A stretch of DNA of 57,959 bases from a virus. The first letter of the stretch is position 1, and the number at the start of each line of letters is the position of its first letter. Under the pieces are notes generated by a model. That model saw only the letters and a list, made by a program, of their open reading frames with translations, had not been told where the DNA came from and ran no database searches. The stretch lies in the IMG/VR virus record IMGVR_UViG_3300028173_000014, positions 1 through 57,959 of that record. One strand, given 5' to 3'. Of the stretch, positions 40,447 to 49,590 are shown piece by piece. The position numbers and the translations under genes were made by a program.

Positions 40447-40588
40447 TTATATTAGATTCGTGGGTTGCCGATATACTACGATAATTTGGAATCGGTATGG
40501 GTTATGTAGTGTTTCACGATATTAGAAACAACCCTTGTGAGTTAGGTGGTTAAACTCTCAAAATTTATTCATTGGACCTCCTAAAAAG
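40447..40588 (+). ncRNA. Structured 3' region or small RNA after the plus-strand gene
   Basis: The 142 bases before the terminator hold three nested or consecutive stems: CCGAT/ATCGG, GGGTT/AACCC enclosing GTTTC/GAAAC, and GAGTT/AACTC. There is no coding frame. Together with the terminator this could be a processed small RNA or a stabilising 3' untranslated region. Confidence 0.45.
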
Positions 40589-40622
40589 AAAAACCCACAG
40601 TCATTTAAGATTGTGGGTTTTT
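40589..40622. terminator. Bidirectional terminator between convergent genes
   Basis: AAAAACCCACA pairs with TGTGGGTTTTT around a short loop, with A- and T-runs at both ends. It serves the plus-strand gene and the sheath gene, which converge here. Confidence 0.9.
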
Positions 40623-40648
40623 CGTATAAGCGATTTTATAAGTTAAAC

Positions 40649-42988
40649 TTACTCAGGAAATGCTGCACCTGTTGGTTGAATTACAAAGTCAAGTACAATG
40701 AACTCAGCAGTTCGTGTAGGTTGGATAAATATCTGTCCTACTAACTGGTTTCTATCAACAACATCTGGTGTGTTGTTAGAATCATCCATTACTACTTTAA
40801 ATGCACTTAAACCACTATTTGATTGAACACTCGCTAAGAAAGGATTAACGATTCCTAAGAATCTATTTCTTGTTGCGGATGTGTTTTGTTCAAATACTAA
40901 GTATCTTGATGAAGAAGCAATGAACTTACGAAGTCTGATTAACAATCTTCGTACATTGATTCTATCAAGTGCACTTGGTTTACCTTGTAGTGTTTTCTGT
41001 CCGAAAACTACAACACCTTGACCTGGGAATGAAGCGATTGGATTCAAACGACCTTCATACAAATCATCTCGTTCTGTATGTGTTAGTCGTGTTTTTGCTT
41101 CCAATACTGAACTCAATCCACCTCTGTTTAAACCAGCAGGAGCGAACCATTCGTGTGCTACTGAGTCATTAAATGAAATGACACCTGGTAGGACAACTGA
41201 TGGCGGAACCCACATTGGTTTATTCTTTACTGAATCAAGTATCTTGACCCAAGGATAATATACACCAGCATAATTCGAATCGATAGTTTTGATATCGTTT
41301 ATCGCATTTGCTACACTTCTACCCCATCTTGAACCATCCATTACATAAAAAGCATCAGCGCGAGCTTCAATTTTCGATATAGCATGGTTTGAAACGGAAT
41401 TGTGATATTCGTGTATAATACCAGGTGTTACCATTAAGTTAATATCAAACTCATCTGGGTTTGATACCGCATTAATTGCTCGTTTGTACGCGATTGAACC
41501 ACTAGCAGTAGTACCACTACAATCTAAACCTTGTTGGTTTGTTGCAGAAATATCATTACCAGTTGCTTTCAATACAGTCGGGTCATCTCCATCGAATCCA
41601 TGCTGAAAAGGAATTATAAATTTTCTCTGAGCTTTCGCTGATAGAGCTAATGTAATTGCCTCTGCTGCTGTAGATTCTTGAGTATCTCCAATTGTTGTTG
41701 CATCCGCATGTCCTAACATATTCTCTAAACTGAACACTGCATTATTACCAGTACCAGCACTTGCAGGTATTGGTGAAAGGAATGCTTTATTATCAGTATT
41801 TGAGAAATCCCAACCATAGTAAACATTTTGGTCAAATACACCGAGTGTGTTAGTTTGTTGTGAAACAAAACTTGCACTTGGGATTTGTGTAGTACCGAGA
41901 ACTGGGTTAGAAGCTGCTGCAAATCCATGTGGTAATAAATCTGATGCTATTCCCTCAAGATTTGAAGAGTAATCACTTAGATATACATGAACTGATTGAT
42001 TTGGCCAATCACCATTATAGGTAAGTTTGCCTTCTGTATCAATTGTTACATATCTATCACCAATTGCTCTTGGTACAAAGTTTACTGAATCAGGGTCAAA
42101 GCTAAGATTAGTGAACTCTTCTAAAACTTCACCATCATTGTTTTCGCCTGGATTGTTTCTTAATACACGGAGTGCAAAAGAACCATAATCAGAACCTGGT
42201 ACATTAGCTGCTGTTGTCAAATCTGCTACTGCAATTTTGAAATCATCATTTACATTCGTACCATGCGAACGAGTATTAACTTTAAATAAATTTTTTCTAG
42301 CTCCACCACTTAATTGTGATACAATATAAGGTGTTGTTGCTACTTTGTAATCGTGAGTAAAATCATCACCATTTGCTTCTGAAGCTGAGACTAAACTCAT
42401 ACTTACATTAGCATCAAATCCATTACTTGAATGGAATTTTTTGAATGATTTATACACATATACATTTGTATTCGTTGTTTGTGGGTCTGTACCGAATACT
42501 TTTTCGATATAATTATCAGAACCCGTTTGGAAACTAATTGTTTTTGCAGCTGCACTACCTAATGTGATAGCACCCCCTACAAAATCAGCTCCCGCTGCTA
42601 AAGATGCACTCGTTGCACCACCTAAATCCAACGTATTACTTAGTCTTGATGGTTTTAAAACTGCTGCAGTATATGTTCCGAGTGAACTTGATAAGTTAAC
42701 TCTAATTGCAGAATGTTTATATCCACCGATTCCTAATACACGAACTATGGTGACGGTCGGAGCATTCTTTATATATTCTTGGACGGTATATGGTACATAA
42801 AATCGAGTATCTAAACCACCAAAGATATTTTCAAATTCCGAAAAACTTGTTACTTGTGTTGGTACAAACGCCGGACCTTTAACTGTCGGTCCAATGATTG
42901 CAGCTCCAATATCAGCAATACCTTGTGGTAGGAAAGATAAATCTTTTTCTCTTGTAAATACACCTGGTGAGACTATTCTCTCGGCCAT
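40649..42988 (-). CDS. 18: Tail sheath protein (T4 gp18-like)
   Basis: The 779-residue protein begins MAERIVSPGVFTREKDLSFL and ends FIQPTRTAEFIVLDFVIQPT, both hallmarks of phage contractile sheath proteins (T4 gp18 is 659 residues). The central insert supplies the variable outer domains. Sheath subunits surround the gp19 tube and contract to drive it through the envelope. It ends at a strong bidirectional terminator. Confidence 0.95.
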   Translation of the reverse strand: MAERIVSPGVFTREKDLSFLPQGIADIGAAIIGPTVKGPAFVPTQVTSFSEFENIFGGLDTRFYVPYTVQEYIKNAPTVTIVRVLGIGGYKHSAIRVNLSSSLGTYTAAVLKPSRLSNTLDLGGATSASLAAGADFVGGAITLGSAAAKTISFQTGSDNYIEKVFGTDPQTTNTNVYVYKSFKKFHSSNGFDANVSMSLVSASEANGDDFTHDYKVATTPYIVSQLSGGARKNLFKVNTRSHGTNVNDDFKIAVADLTTAANVPGSDYGSFALRVLRNNPGENNDGEVLEEFTNLSFDPDSVNFVPRAIGDRYVTIDTEGKLTYNGDWPNQSVHVYLSDYSSNLEGIASDLLPHGFAAASNPVLGTTQIPSASFVSQQTNTLGVFDQNVYYGWDFSNTDNKAFLSPIPASAGTGNNAVFSLENMLGHADATTIGDTQESTAAEAITLALSAKAQRKFIIPFQHGFDGDDPTVLKATGNDISATNQQGLDCSGTTASGSIAYKRAINAVSNPDEFDINLMVTPGIIHEYHNSVSNHAISKIEARADAFYVMDGSRWGRSVANAINDIKTIDSNYAGVYYPWVKILDSVKNKPMWVPPSVVLPGVISFNDSVAHEWFAPAGLNRGGLSSVLEAKTRLTHTERDDLYEGRLNPIASFPGQGVVVFGQKTLQGKPSALDRINVRRLLIRLRKFIASSSRYLVFEQNTSATRNRFLGIVNPFLASVQSNSGLSAFKVVMDDSNNTPDVVDRNQLVGQIFIQPTRTAEFIVLDFVIQPTGAAFPE

Positions 42989-43087
42989 TGTTATTCTCCT
43001 ATTTATTGATTATTTGTCATAGATAAAACTATACACTATATAAGTATAAAGCTAAATCACCAAACGATATCAGCTTAGAGAAATTTC

Positions 43088-43387
43088 TTAACTATTCGGT
43101 GTAAATTCACCAGTACCGATATCTAAATTACCAGCACCATACTTGTCGTTAAGTTCTTTTACTAACTCTTGTTCATTTTGTTGATTTTCAGCATATCTGG
43201 TTTCTAATTCTATTTCAGTTTGTTCTAAACCATCCAGTTGTTGCTGTAATAATATTTTACGAACTTTAATAACACCAAAATCACTTTGTATGGTATTGTA
43301 TGAAGTGCGTAAAGTTTCAAGGGATTTTAACTCATCCTCTGAAAATACTATTTTTGTTTTATCCGCTTTTGTTTGCTTTTCAGCCAT
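43088..43387 (-). CDS. Small coiled-coil protein
   Basis: The 99-residue protein is mostly one long coiled coil (EDELKSLETLRTSYNTIQSD, then KILLQQQLDGLEQTEIELET) with a Gly-rich C-terminus. No domain name can be given. It lies between fibre and sheath genes and may be a virion or assembly component. TATATTTATATA, related to the late motif, lies about 40 bases upstream. Confidence 0.6.
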   Translation of the reverse strand: MAEKQTKADKTKIVFSEDELKSLETLRTSYNTIQSDFGVIKVRKILLQQQLDGLEQTEIELETRYAENQQNEQELVKELNDKYGAGNLDIGTGEFTPNS

Positions 43388-43453
43388 ATCATAACTCCTT
43401 TATTAATATGTTTAATTCAGTTGTATATAAATATAAATGTATAACTCTAAATA

Positions 43454-43948
43454 CTACTTTTTTTGCTTTAATCTTCTCACTGCACTTGCAAGACGGGTCA
43501 TTTTTCTATTAGAGCTATTTTTTTCTTCTAAAAGATTTTCAAGGTGGTCGACCTTTTGATTTAATTCCTTGATTCCCTCAACTAATAATGGAATTATCTT
43601 ATGATACTGAACACCCTTGTAACCAGTATCTCGGTCGGAAACTGCAGATGGTAAAATGGCTTCAATTTCTTGAGCAATAACTCCAACATCTTTTCCTGAA
43701 TAAATGTCTTGTTTTTTATTCCAATCAAAATCATAACCACCAATTTTCTGTAACTTTTCTAATGGATTTCCTATGTAGGTTATGTTATCTTTTAACCTCT
43801 CATCAGATGAATTGAAAGCAATGATATCACCACTGGCTCGTATGGTTGAACCACTTATATCAGATTCAGTCCATATAACTCCAGATGCAGTTACTTCATT
43901 TAAATGGGCACTTGAACCCGATACTACTACTTTTTTCCAGTTTGGCAT
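43454..43948 (-). CDS. Fibre protein with peptidase S74 intramolecular chaperone
   Basis: The 164-residue protein starts MPNWKKVVVSGSSAHLNEVT, like the long fibre at 44336, and carries a peptidase S74 (endosialidase-type) chaperone domain: SDERLKDNITYIG with the catalytic Ser, then GVIAQEIEAILPSAV and YHKIIPLLVEGIKELNQKV ending in a coiled coil. Such domains help trimeric fibres fold and then cut themselves off. It is very short for a complete fibre, so it may cap another fibre. Confidence 0.85.
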   Translation of the reverse strand: MPNWKKVVVSGSSAHLNEVTASGVIWTESDISGSTIRASGDIIAFNSSDERLKDNITYIGNPLEKLQKIGGYDFDWNKKQDIYSGKDVGVIAQEIEAILPSAVSDRDTGYKGVQYHKIIPLLVEGIKELNQKVDHLENLLEEKNSSNRKMTRLASAVRRLKQKK

Positions 43949-43989
43949 TTAATTCATCTCCTTATGGTTGGTTACCTTTCGGCCCACTT

Positions 43990-44011
43990 CCTATTGTCGC
44001 CAAACAATAGG
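43990..44011. repeat. Perfect hairpin between fibre-region genes
   Basis: CCTATTGT and ACAATAGG form an 8-bp stem with loop CGCCAA in the 72-base gap before the S74 fibre gene. It has no U-tract, so termination is doubtful; RNA processing or attenuation is possible. Confidence 0.45.
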
Positions 44012-44020
44012 CCAATAAAG

Positions 44021-44311
44021 TTATTCTTTAATAAAAAGTTCACCATCTTGTTCTTTAATTTCTTGTTGAACCTTTTCTATATTCTCTTTTACTACATCCT
44101 TAGTGCTTTTAATTGTCTTAACTACAGCACCCTTTCGGTTTAACAATTGATATTGAGATTTTAATTTATTAATCACATCCATTGCAATACCAATATGTTT
44201 ACCTGGAATCATTCCATTTTTAATCAATTCAAATAAAAATTCAATTTCATCCTTTTTAAACTTTGCTACTTCATTAACAATAGTTTTTACTTCTTTCGCT
44301 CTTATCGCCAT
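44021..44311 (-). CDS. Small helical protein of unknown function
   Basis: This 96-residue protein is highly charged and helical (RAKEVKTIVNEVAKFKKDEI, then GKHIGIAMDVINKLKSQYQL). It lies between two fibre genes and may be a fibre assembly factor. No family is recognised. Confidence 0.55.
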   Translation of the reverse strand: MAIRAKEVKTIVNEVAKFKKDEIEFLFELIKNGMIPGKHIGIAMDVINKLKSQYQLLNRKGAVVKTIKSTKDVVKENIEKVQQEIKEQDGELFIKE

Positions 44312-44335
44312 ATAACCTCTTTTATTTATTATTTA

Positions 44336-46174
44336 TTAACTATAAATCCAAATCTCACCATCATTAGTGTTGACATGCATCATTCCAATTCTATCTCCTG
44401 CTGCTGTTCCAAAATCTGATGGAGTAGCACCTGGTGATGTTGCAGAACCACTAACCGAAACAACATATTGTCTTGGTGTGATTGCTGTAGCATCGTGAGC
44501 AGTGTCATCTTCTTTGCTTAATCCCCATCTCTTAACACTATCATCGTATCCGATTGCTGTACCAATACCATTTGCACCAGTTCCGATTATTAAACCACCA
44601 TCTCCACTCGTTGAACCACTTGAAGCGTAGATAAATCTATCTGCAACTCTCAAGTTTGTACTATCGATTGTAGTCAATGAACCATTTACATCCAAGTTAC
44701 CACTAATAGTAACTGCACCAGTTACATCTACACCCGTCGCAGTTACACTAAGAATCTCTGAATTATTAATCTTAGTATTAACCTCATTAGTAGTTGAGAA
44801 ATCAACATACTCTTGTGATGCTGCTGAACCAACTTTTAAAGCCGTATTGTATATCGAAGTAATCGTTGTTTGAGCTGCTGTTACAGCAACATCATTAGCA
44901 TTTGCAGTTATACCATTACCACCAATTACATTCAACACTCCACTCGTGGCAGTTGTTCCTGCTCCCGCTAATCCTGTGGCTACACCATCGGATAGATGAG
45001 CATCGTCTACCGCACCTGCGGCTAACTCATCACTATCTACTGCATCATCTGCCAAATGTTCATTATCAATACTACCTGCTGCATAATGGGCTGAATCAAT
45101 AGTGTCGTTAGCAATATAAGTTCCTGTTAAAGCTGTTCCATTCCAAACTCCTGTTGCTATTGTTCCAAGTGTTGTAATTGCGGTTGAACTTCCAATATCA
45201 AGTGCGACTGGGTCGGTTGTTCCATCACCTATTAAGATTTCTCCATCACCAAGAACGGCAGTTGCTGTAATTGCACCAGTTCCACTACCTAATAGAACTC
45301 CACCATCTGTGAATGTGGAAGCTCCTGTACCACCATGAGCAACTGCAACATCGGTTGCTTCCCAAGTACCAGTTGCTATTGTTCCAAGTGTTGTAATTGC
45401 GGTTGAACTTCCAATATCAAGTGCGACTGGGTCTCCACTTCCATCACCTATTAAGATTTCTCCATCACCAAGAACGGCAGTTGCTGTAATTGCACCAGTT
45501 CCACTACCTAATAATATACCACCATCAGTTAATGTACTTGCACCTGTTCCACCATCTGCTACTGGAACATCAGTTCCACCAGCACGATAAATAATGTTAC
45601 CCTCTACATTTAAATCTCCAGCACTTGCTCGTGTTACTGTCGTATCACTTGCAGCACCAATATTTACTCCTGTAAATTGGGGGGAAGCATCACTTGTAAC
45701 ATCTTGGTTAATTGTAGAATTTGCTTCAATGGTTATTGTTTTCACACCATCAACTCTGTTCTGTCCAATCGTAGTACCATAAACTGCAGAACCACTAATA
45801 GTTCCTGTATATGTTCCCGTAGCACCACTAATAGTTCCAGTCGTAGTTATTGCTCCACTACCAACATCAATGGAAGTGAATCCACTTGTAATGCTACCCG
45901 CATCCAAAGCTCCGACTGTAGTTAGGTTACTTAATGTATCAATAGCGGATTCTATAGTTGCTTCCGTTGTTGCGTCAATTGCATCTATATTATTCAAGGA
46001 AGTGGTATTACCACCAGAAAATATACTCGTTGTTCCGAGTACAATATCTCCACCAGCGACTGTTAAATCACCGATTGTTTTTACGTTCCCTGTAGCATAT
46101 ATATCAGATGATGCACTCACCACCGAAAATTCTGGTGATGAACCTGATACTACTACTTTTCTCCATTGTGCCAT
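44336..46174 (-). CDS. Long tail fibre protein
   Basis: The 612-residue protein starts MAQWRKVVVSGSSPEFSVVS and is a chain of Gly/Ser/Thr/Ala-rich beta repeats typical of trimeric fibres. Two copies of a 73-residue module (GGTGAST through LGTIATG) are nearly identical in protein and DNA (45153-45568). The N-terminal VVVSGSS element is shared with the S74 protein at 43454, implying a common attachment site. Receptor binding by the C-terminal part is likely. Confidence 0.8.
   Translation of the reverse strand: MAQWRKVVVSGSSPEFSVVSASSDIYATGNVKTIGDLTVAGGDIVLGTTSIFSGGNTTSLNNIDAIDATTEATIESAIDTLSNLTTVGALDAGSITSGFTSIDVGSGAITTTGTISGATGTYTGTISGSAVYGTTIGQNRVDGVKTITIEANSTINQDVTSDASPQFTGVNIGAASDTTVTRASAGDLNVEGNIIYRAGGTDVPVADGGTGASTLTDGGILLGSGTGAITATAVLGDGEILIGDGSGDPVALDIGSSTAITTLGTIATGTWEATDVAVAHGGTGASTFTDGGVLLGSGTGAITATAVLGDGEILIGDGTTDPVALDIGSSTAITTLGTIATGVWNGTALTGTYIANDTIDSAHYAAGSIDNEHLADDAVDSDELAAGAVDDAHLSDGVATGLAGAGTTATSGVLNVIGGNGITANANDVAVTAAQTTITSIYNTALKVGSAASQEYVDFSTTNEVNTKINNSEILSVTATGVDVTGAVTISGNLDVNGSLTTIDSTNLRVADRFIYASSGSTSGDGGLIIGTGANGIGTAIGYDDSVKRWGLSKEDDTAHDATAITPRQYVVSVSGSATSPGATPSDFGTAAGDRIGMMHVNTNDGEIWIYS
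45153..45568 (-). repeat. Tandem 219-bp repeat inside the long fibre gene
   Basis: The sequence from 45153 recurs with an offset of 219 bp (73 codons) at 45372. The first 135 or so bases of each copy are almost identical, and then the copies diverge. The length is a multiple of three, so the frame is preserved. Confidence 0.8.
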
Positions 46175-46205
46175 GTTGTTCTCCTAATTGGACTTTTAAT
46201 TATCA

Positions 46206-46217
46206 ATTATAAATATT
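46206..46217 (-). promoter_or_regulatory. Late-type motif AATATTTATAAT upstream of the long fibre gene
   Basis: A one-base variant of the GATATTTATWAT motif lies about 35 bases before the long fibre start and overlaps the end of the previous fibre-like gene. Confidence 0.4.
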
Positions 46218-46737
46218 AGATTGGTGAGTTTTCGTACCCTAAATACCATACTGAACTACTATAATACATTCCACCCTTTTGTGGTGTCGGTATTGAAGTA
46301 GATTCCCCTAATATTATTACTTTATTATCTATCTGTATAGATATTTCATCACTACTATTTTTTAGTGTGAATAAATTGTCTGGGTTGTTAGCCCTAAACT
46401 CGAAGTTAGAACCAGTAACTTGTAAACCTGTTGCTGCTCCACTACCACTCGTATTAAAGGTTACTCCATTATAGGTGAAACCATCTGTCAAACTTAGTGA
46501 ATCTATGTTTGCAGTTCCATCTATATGTAAATCTTTCCATTGGAAGGTTGAACTTCCCAAATCCATAATATCATCTGCGGTAGGTGTAAGTGAACCACTA
46601 ATACTAACACTACCTGTAAATTGGTGTGTATCATCTAAACTATCACCGAACCTTGTTGAACCACCACTTAGTGAACCACTAAGATAAAATGAACCAGTCA
46701 ATCGTGGATTCAGTTGTTTACTATCTATTAATGCCAT
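46216..46737 (-). CDS. Short fibre-like structural protein
   Basis: The 173-residue protein shares fibre-like phrases with its neighbours (GSTRFGDSLDDTHQFTGSVS) and is Ser/Gly/Thr-rich. The final TPQKGGMYYSSSVWYLGYEN looks like a small terminal tip. It is probably a collar, whisker or tail fibre component. Confidence 0.7.
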   Translation of the reverse strand: MALIDSKQLNPRLTGSFYLSGSLSGGSTRFGDSLDDTHQFTGSVSISGSLTPTADDIMDLGSSTFQWKDLHIDGTANIDSLSLTDGFTYNGVTFNTSGSGAATGLQVTGSNFEFRANNPDNLFTLKNSSDEISIQIDNKVIILGESTSIPTPQKGGMYYSSSVWYLGYENSPI

Positions 46738-46996
46738 GTCTTATCTCTTCTTGTTTACGTTCTTCCCACCAATTCTGTATTGAATTAGAAATCTTTTTCT
46801 TATGTTGGATAGTCTTTGGTTGTTTCATCTTTTCAATCGTATCCAACGTTAACTTTCTATCAGATTGTGCACACGATTTACACACACTATTATTACCAAC
46901 TGCTCTATCAAAAGCATCTTTTCTTGAATATGTTAACATCTTAGTACAAGATGGACATTTTCTATTTTTTCTATCCTTAACACTTCTTTTTCTCAT
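46721..46996 (-). CDS. Zinc-finger / NUMOD3-like protein, possible homing endonuclease remnant
   Basis: The 91-residue basic protein has CPSCTKM and CKSCAQ (a two-pair zinc finger) followed by HKKKISNSIQNWWEERKQ, which resembles the NUMOD3 DNA-binding repeat of homing endonucleases. No catalytic domain is present. I start at ATG 46994-46996, since the upstream frame would need a TTG. It interrupts a run of fibre genes, a typical site for free-standing homing elements. Confidence 0.55.
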   Translation of the reverse strand: MRKRSVKDRKNRKCPSCTKMLTYSRKDAFDRAVGNNSVCKSCAQSDRKLTLDTIEKMKQPKTIQHKKKISNSIQNWWEERKQEEIRHGINR

Positions 46997-47044
46997 ACTA
47001 ATAAATATCAAACAATGGTAAAACCAATGTGGGAATCTCTATAT

Positions 47045-47890
47045 TTATGAATTAAATTTTCCCCAAGCAACCACTTCATCACCACTTACCAGATTAAATC
47101 CTAACGATGTAGTATTTATATGGGTTAAAAATTTAGAACCACTTTGTTCTATTGTTAATGCATCTGGTTCCATTAACATACCATTTAAAAAGAATTGAAA
47201 ATCATTTTTTGTTGTAGTTGTTAATGTACTTACTGATGCGGTAACTGCAGTAAATGAGGCAGTTGAATTTGTCATCGTTCCCGATTTTGCAAAATTCTTT
47301 CTAAGGAAAACACTATTAGGCCCTGAAGCACCTAACACCCCTGTGTATGCTGCTGCTTCTGTTACGAGTGCAGTACTACTCCCATCACTAAAATCTGAAT
47401 TATTACTTATGGTATCTATCTCAACACCATTAACACTCATTGAACCACTAATAGAATAACTACCAGTTATATTATGTACATCATCGAGTGTATTACCGAA
47501 TGTTGTACTACCACTTTGGTGTATTGTGGTTACTGATGAACCACTAAAATTTGATGCTCCATATGATACCGAACCAAGTATTGTTACATCATCTTCATGT
47601 GTATAATTCTCACTAACAACAAGGTCATTTGTAAATGCTATTGTTGAACCTGATATAAACCCATATCCCAATACCATATTTTGAGTACCGGCATTATTAG
47701 GAATAATAAATGTTTGAGTTTCATCAAGATTGGTTTCGTTAAAAGTTACATTGGAACTTGTGGCAACAGTCTGCCCTATACTTAATTCGTTTATTGCCGG
47801 CAATAACCCATCCATCTCACCATCAAAGGATGATGTGAAACCTGTTCCATCTGATATTGTTAATGGGTTTTTAAATGTAAATAATGGCAT
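47045..47890 (-). CDS. Fibre-like structural protein
   Basis: The 281-residue protein has the GSTTFGNTLDDVHNITGSYS block seen in the neighbours and a C-terminal module (FAKSGTMTNSTASFTAVTAS, ending DEVVAWGKFNS) homologous to the C-terminal half of the protein at 47899-49590. These repeated modules suggest spread of a fibre domain among several virion proteins. Confidence 0.75.
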   Translation of the reverse strand: MPLFTFKNPLTISDGTGFTSSFDGEMDGLLPAINELSIGQTVATSSNVTFNETNLDETQTFIIPNNAGTQNMVLGYGFISGSTIAFTNDLVVSENYTHEDDVTILGSVSYGASNFSGSSVTTIHQSGSTTFGNTLDDVHNITGSYSISGSMSVNGVEIDTISNNSDFSDGSSTALVTEAAAYTGVLGASGPNSVFLRKNFAKSGTMTNSTASFTAVTASVSTLTTTTKNDFQFFLNGMLMEPDALTIEQSGSKFLTHINTTSLGFNLVSGDEVVAWGKFNS

Positions 47891-47898
47891 CTATTACC

Positions 47899-49590
47899 TT
47901 ATGAGTTAAATTTACCTACCGATATAATCTCATCATCACTTTCTAATTCATATCCGATTCCATCTGTATCTACTTGTAGTAAAAAAGATGAACCACTTTG
48001 TTGAATTGTTATTGCATCGTGTTCCATATATTGCCCGTTGATAAAGAATAGGAAATCATTTTCATCTGTTGCAGTTACACCAGCTGGTGCAGATGCAGTT
48101 ACAGCAGTAAACGATGCAGTTGCAGTATTAAGAATAGATGTGGTAGATTTATAAAATTGTTTTCTTAAATAATCTTGGGTATCTTCTACATTACTTGTTG
48201 TAAATGCTTTTAATGCTGCTTCAGTTACTAATGTAGTTGTACTTTGGTCTCCTAATGTACTATCATTAGATATTTCATTTACACTATATCCATTTAAACT
48301 AAACGAACCAGTTATGTTTACACTACCAGTTCTGTGATGATTATCATCGATGGTATCTCCCAACTTAGTAGAACCACTTTCAAATAATATACTCGAAGAA
48401 ACATAGGTTGTTTTAAATTCTTTTGCAGTTAGTGTACCTAATATTGTGGTATCACCTTGTACAGTCATGTCTCCACTTGTAGTTAATGAACCTGTTATAT
48501 TTACACTACCACTAATACCAGTGTAGGAATAGACTGTCGGATTACCAAATATTAATGAACCAGCAGTTATCTGATTAAAGGTTACATTTGATGTAGTACT
48601 AACATCTTGACCTATTGAAATTGTTTGTGCTACTGCTTGTGAACCATCAAATGTTGCACCATTATTACTTAATGTAACACCTGTTCCTGCTTGAAATGTT
48701 AATCCATTTGATACCGCTATGGAAAATATATCTTGTACTGGTGTTGAAATGGATACCCCACCACCTGGTCCAACTGCAGAGATTTCTGCTGAACTCTTCT
48801 CAACATCCATATTGAATATAATCTTTTTAGGTGTGAGTTGTTTTCTTGTAGTTATTAAACTATTAAATTCTTTGGGTATAATATACCCCATTAATTGAAC
48901 ACTAAAATTAGTCTTTACTATTCGTTCACCAGCATCCAATTCACTTGCATCTGTAAAGGTTTCTATTCTACTTTTGAATTTCATCTTACCAGGTTCACCC
49001 CAATAAGCACCATCCGTATAATTTATCTTTTCTACAATTGCATTCATCTGTTCAATATATGAAGTCCAAATAGTAAACTCGTAACTCAATATCATATAAT
49101 CTGGTATAACTACATTGTAATATTCTTTATTTGGTGTTTCACCGACAGTTTTTGAAAATTGGTCGTAACGATTATTTTGTGAATATTTCTGTTGGAATGT
49201 TTGAAAATTGTGTGGTTTGTTTGCATCCATCTTATCAATAGGTATATTTTCATTTCTCTCCATACCTGTTCTACGGAATACAATTGCTGGTGTAATTAAT
49301 TGTTGTCGTTTATCTCTCATAAACCCCTGTTTTTGTATAGAAAACCATCTCTCTGGTGATGCATACATAACTGGAACTTTGATTGTTTCTTTATTTTCTA
49401 CGACATTAGGTTTAATTACTTCATTGAAATAGTACATGATTGCACCATCAATATCCATAATGGTATTTGATATGTTTTGTACCTTATCATTATCTCTTCG
49501 TATCTCATTACCTCTATTGTAATCATCGCGGATTGCAACCGAGTTCAAATCTCTACGAACTTTTCTTGGTATAGGTTTACTTCTTGCCAT
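47899..49590 (-). CDS. 15: gp15-like tail sheath terminator fused to a fibre-like domain
   Basis: The N-terminal part (about 1-285 of 563) matches T4 gp15, the proximal tail sheath stabiliser: IKVPVMYASPERWFSIQKQG parallels VPITYASKEHF in T4, and YEFTIWTSYIEQMNAIVEKI parallels YELSIFTRYEDDMFQIVEQI. T4 gp15 is 272 residues, so the rest is extra. From about 300 on, the protein turns Gly/Ser/Thr-rich with SGSTKLGDTIDDNHHRTGSV and ends in the same module as the 47045 fibre protein (ISVGKFNS). The fusion would put a fibre at the neck, perhaps as a collar whisker. Confidence 0.75.
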   Translation of the reverse strand: MARSKPIPRKVRRDLNSVAIRDDYNRGNEIRRDNDKVQNISNTIMDIDGAIMYYFNEVIKPNVVENKETIKVPVMYASPERWFSIQKQGFMRDKRQQLITPAIVFRRTGMERNENIPIDKMDANKPHNFQTFQQKYSQNNRYDQFSKTVGETPNKEYYNVVIPDYMILSYEFTIWTSYIEQMNAIVEKINYTDGAYWGEPGKMKFKSRIETFTDASELDAGERIVKTNFSVQLMGYIIPKEFNSLITTRKQLTPKKIIFNMDVEKSSAEISAVGPGGGVSISTPVQDIFSIAVSNGLTFQAGTGVTLSNNGATFDGSQAVAQTISIGQDVSTTSNVTFNQITAGSLIFGNPTVYSYTGISGSVNITGSLTTSGDMTVQGDTTILGTLTAKEFKTTYVSSSILFESGSTKLGDTIDDNHHRTGSVNITGSFSLNGYSVNEISNDSTLGDQSTTTLVTEAALKAFTTSNVEDTQDYLRKQFYKSTTSILNTATASFTAVTASAPAGVTATDENDFLFFINGQYMEHDAITIQQSGSSFLLQVDTDGIGYELESDDEIISVGKFNS

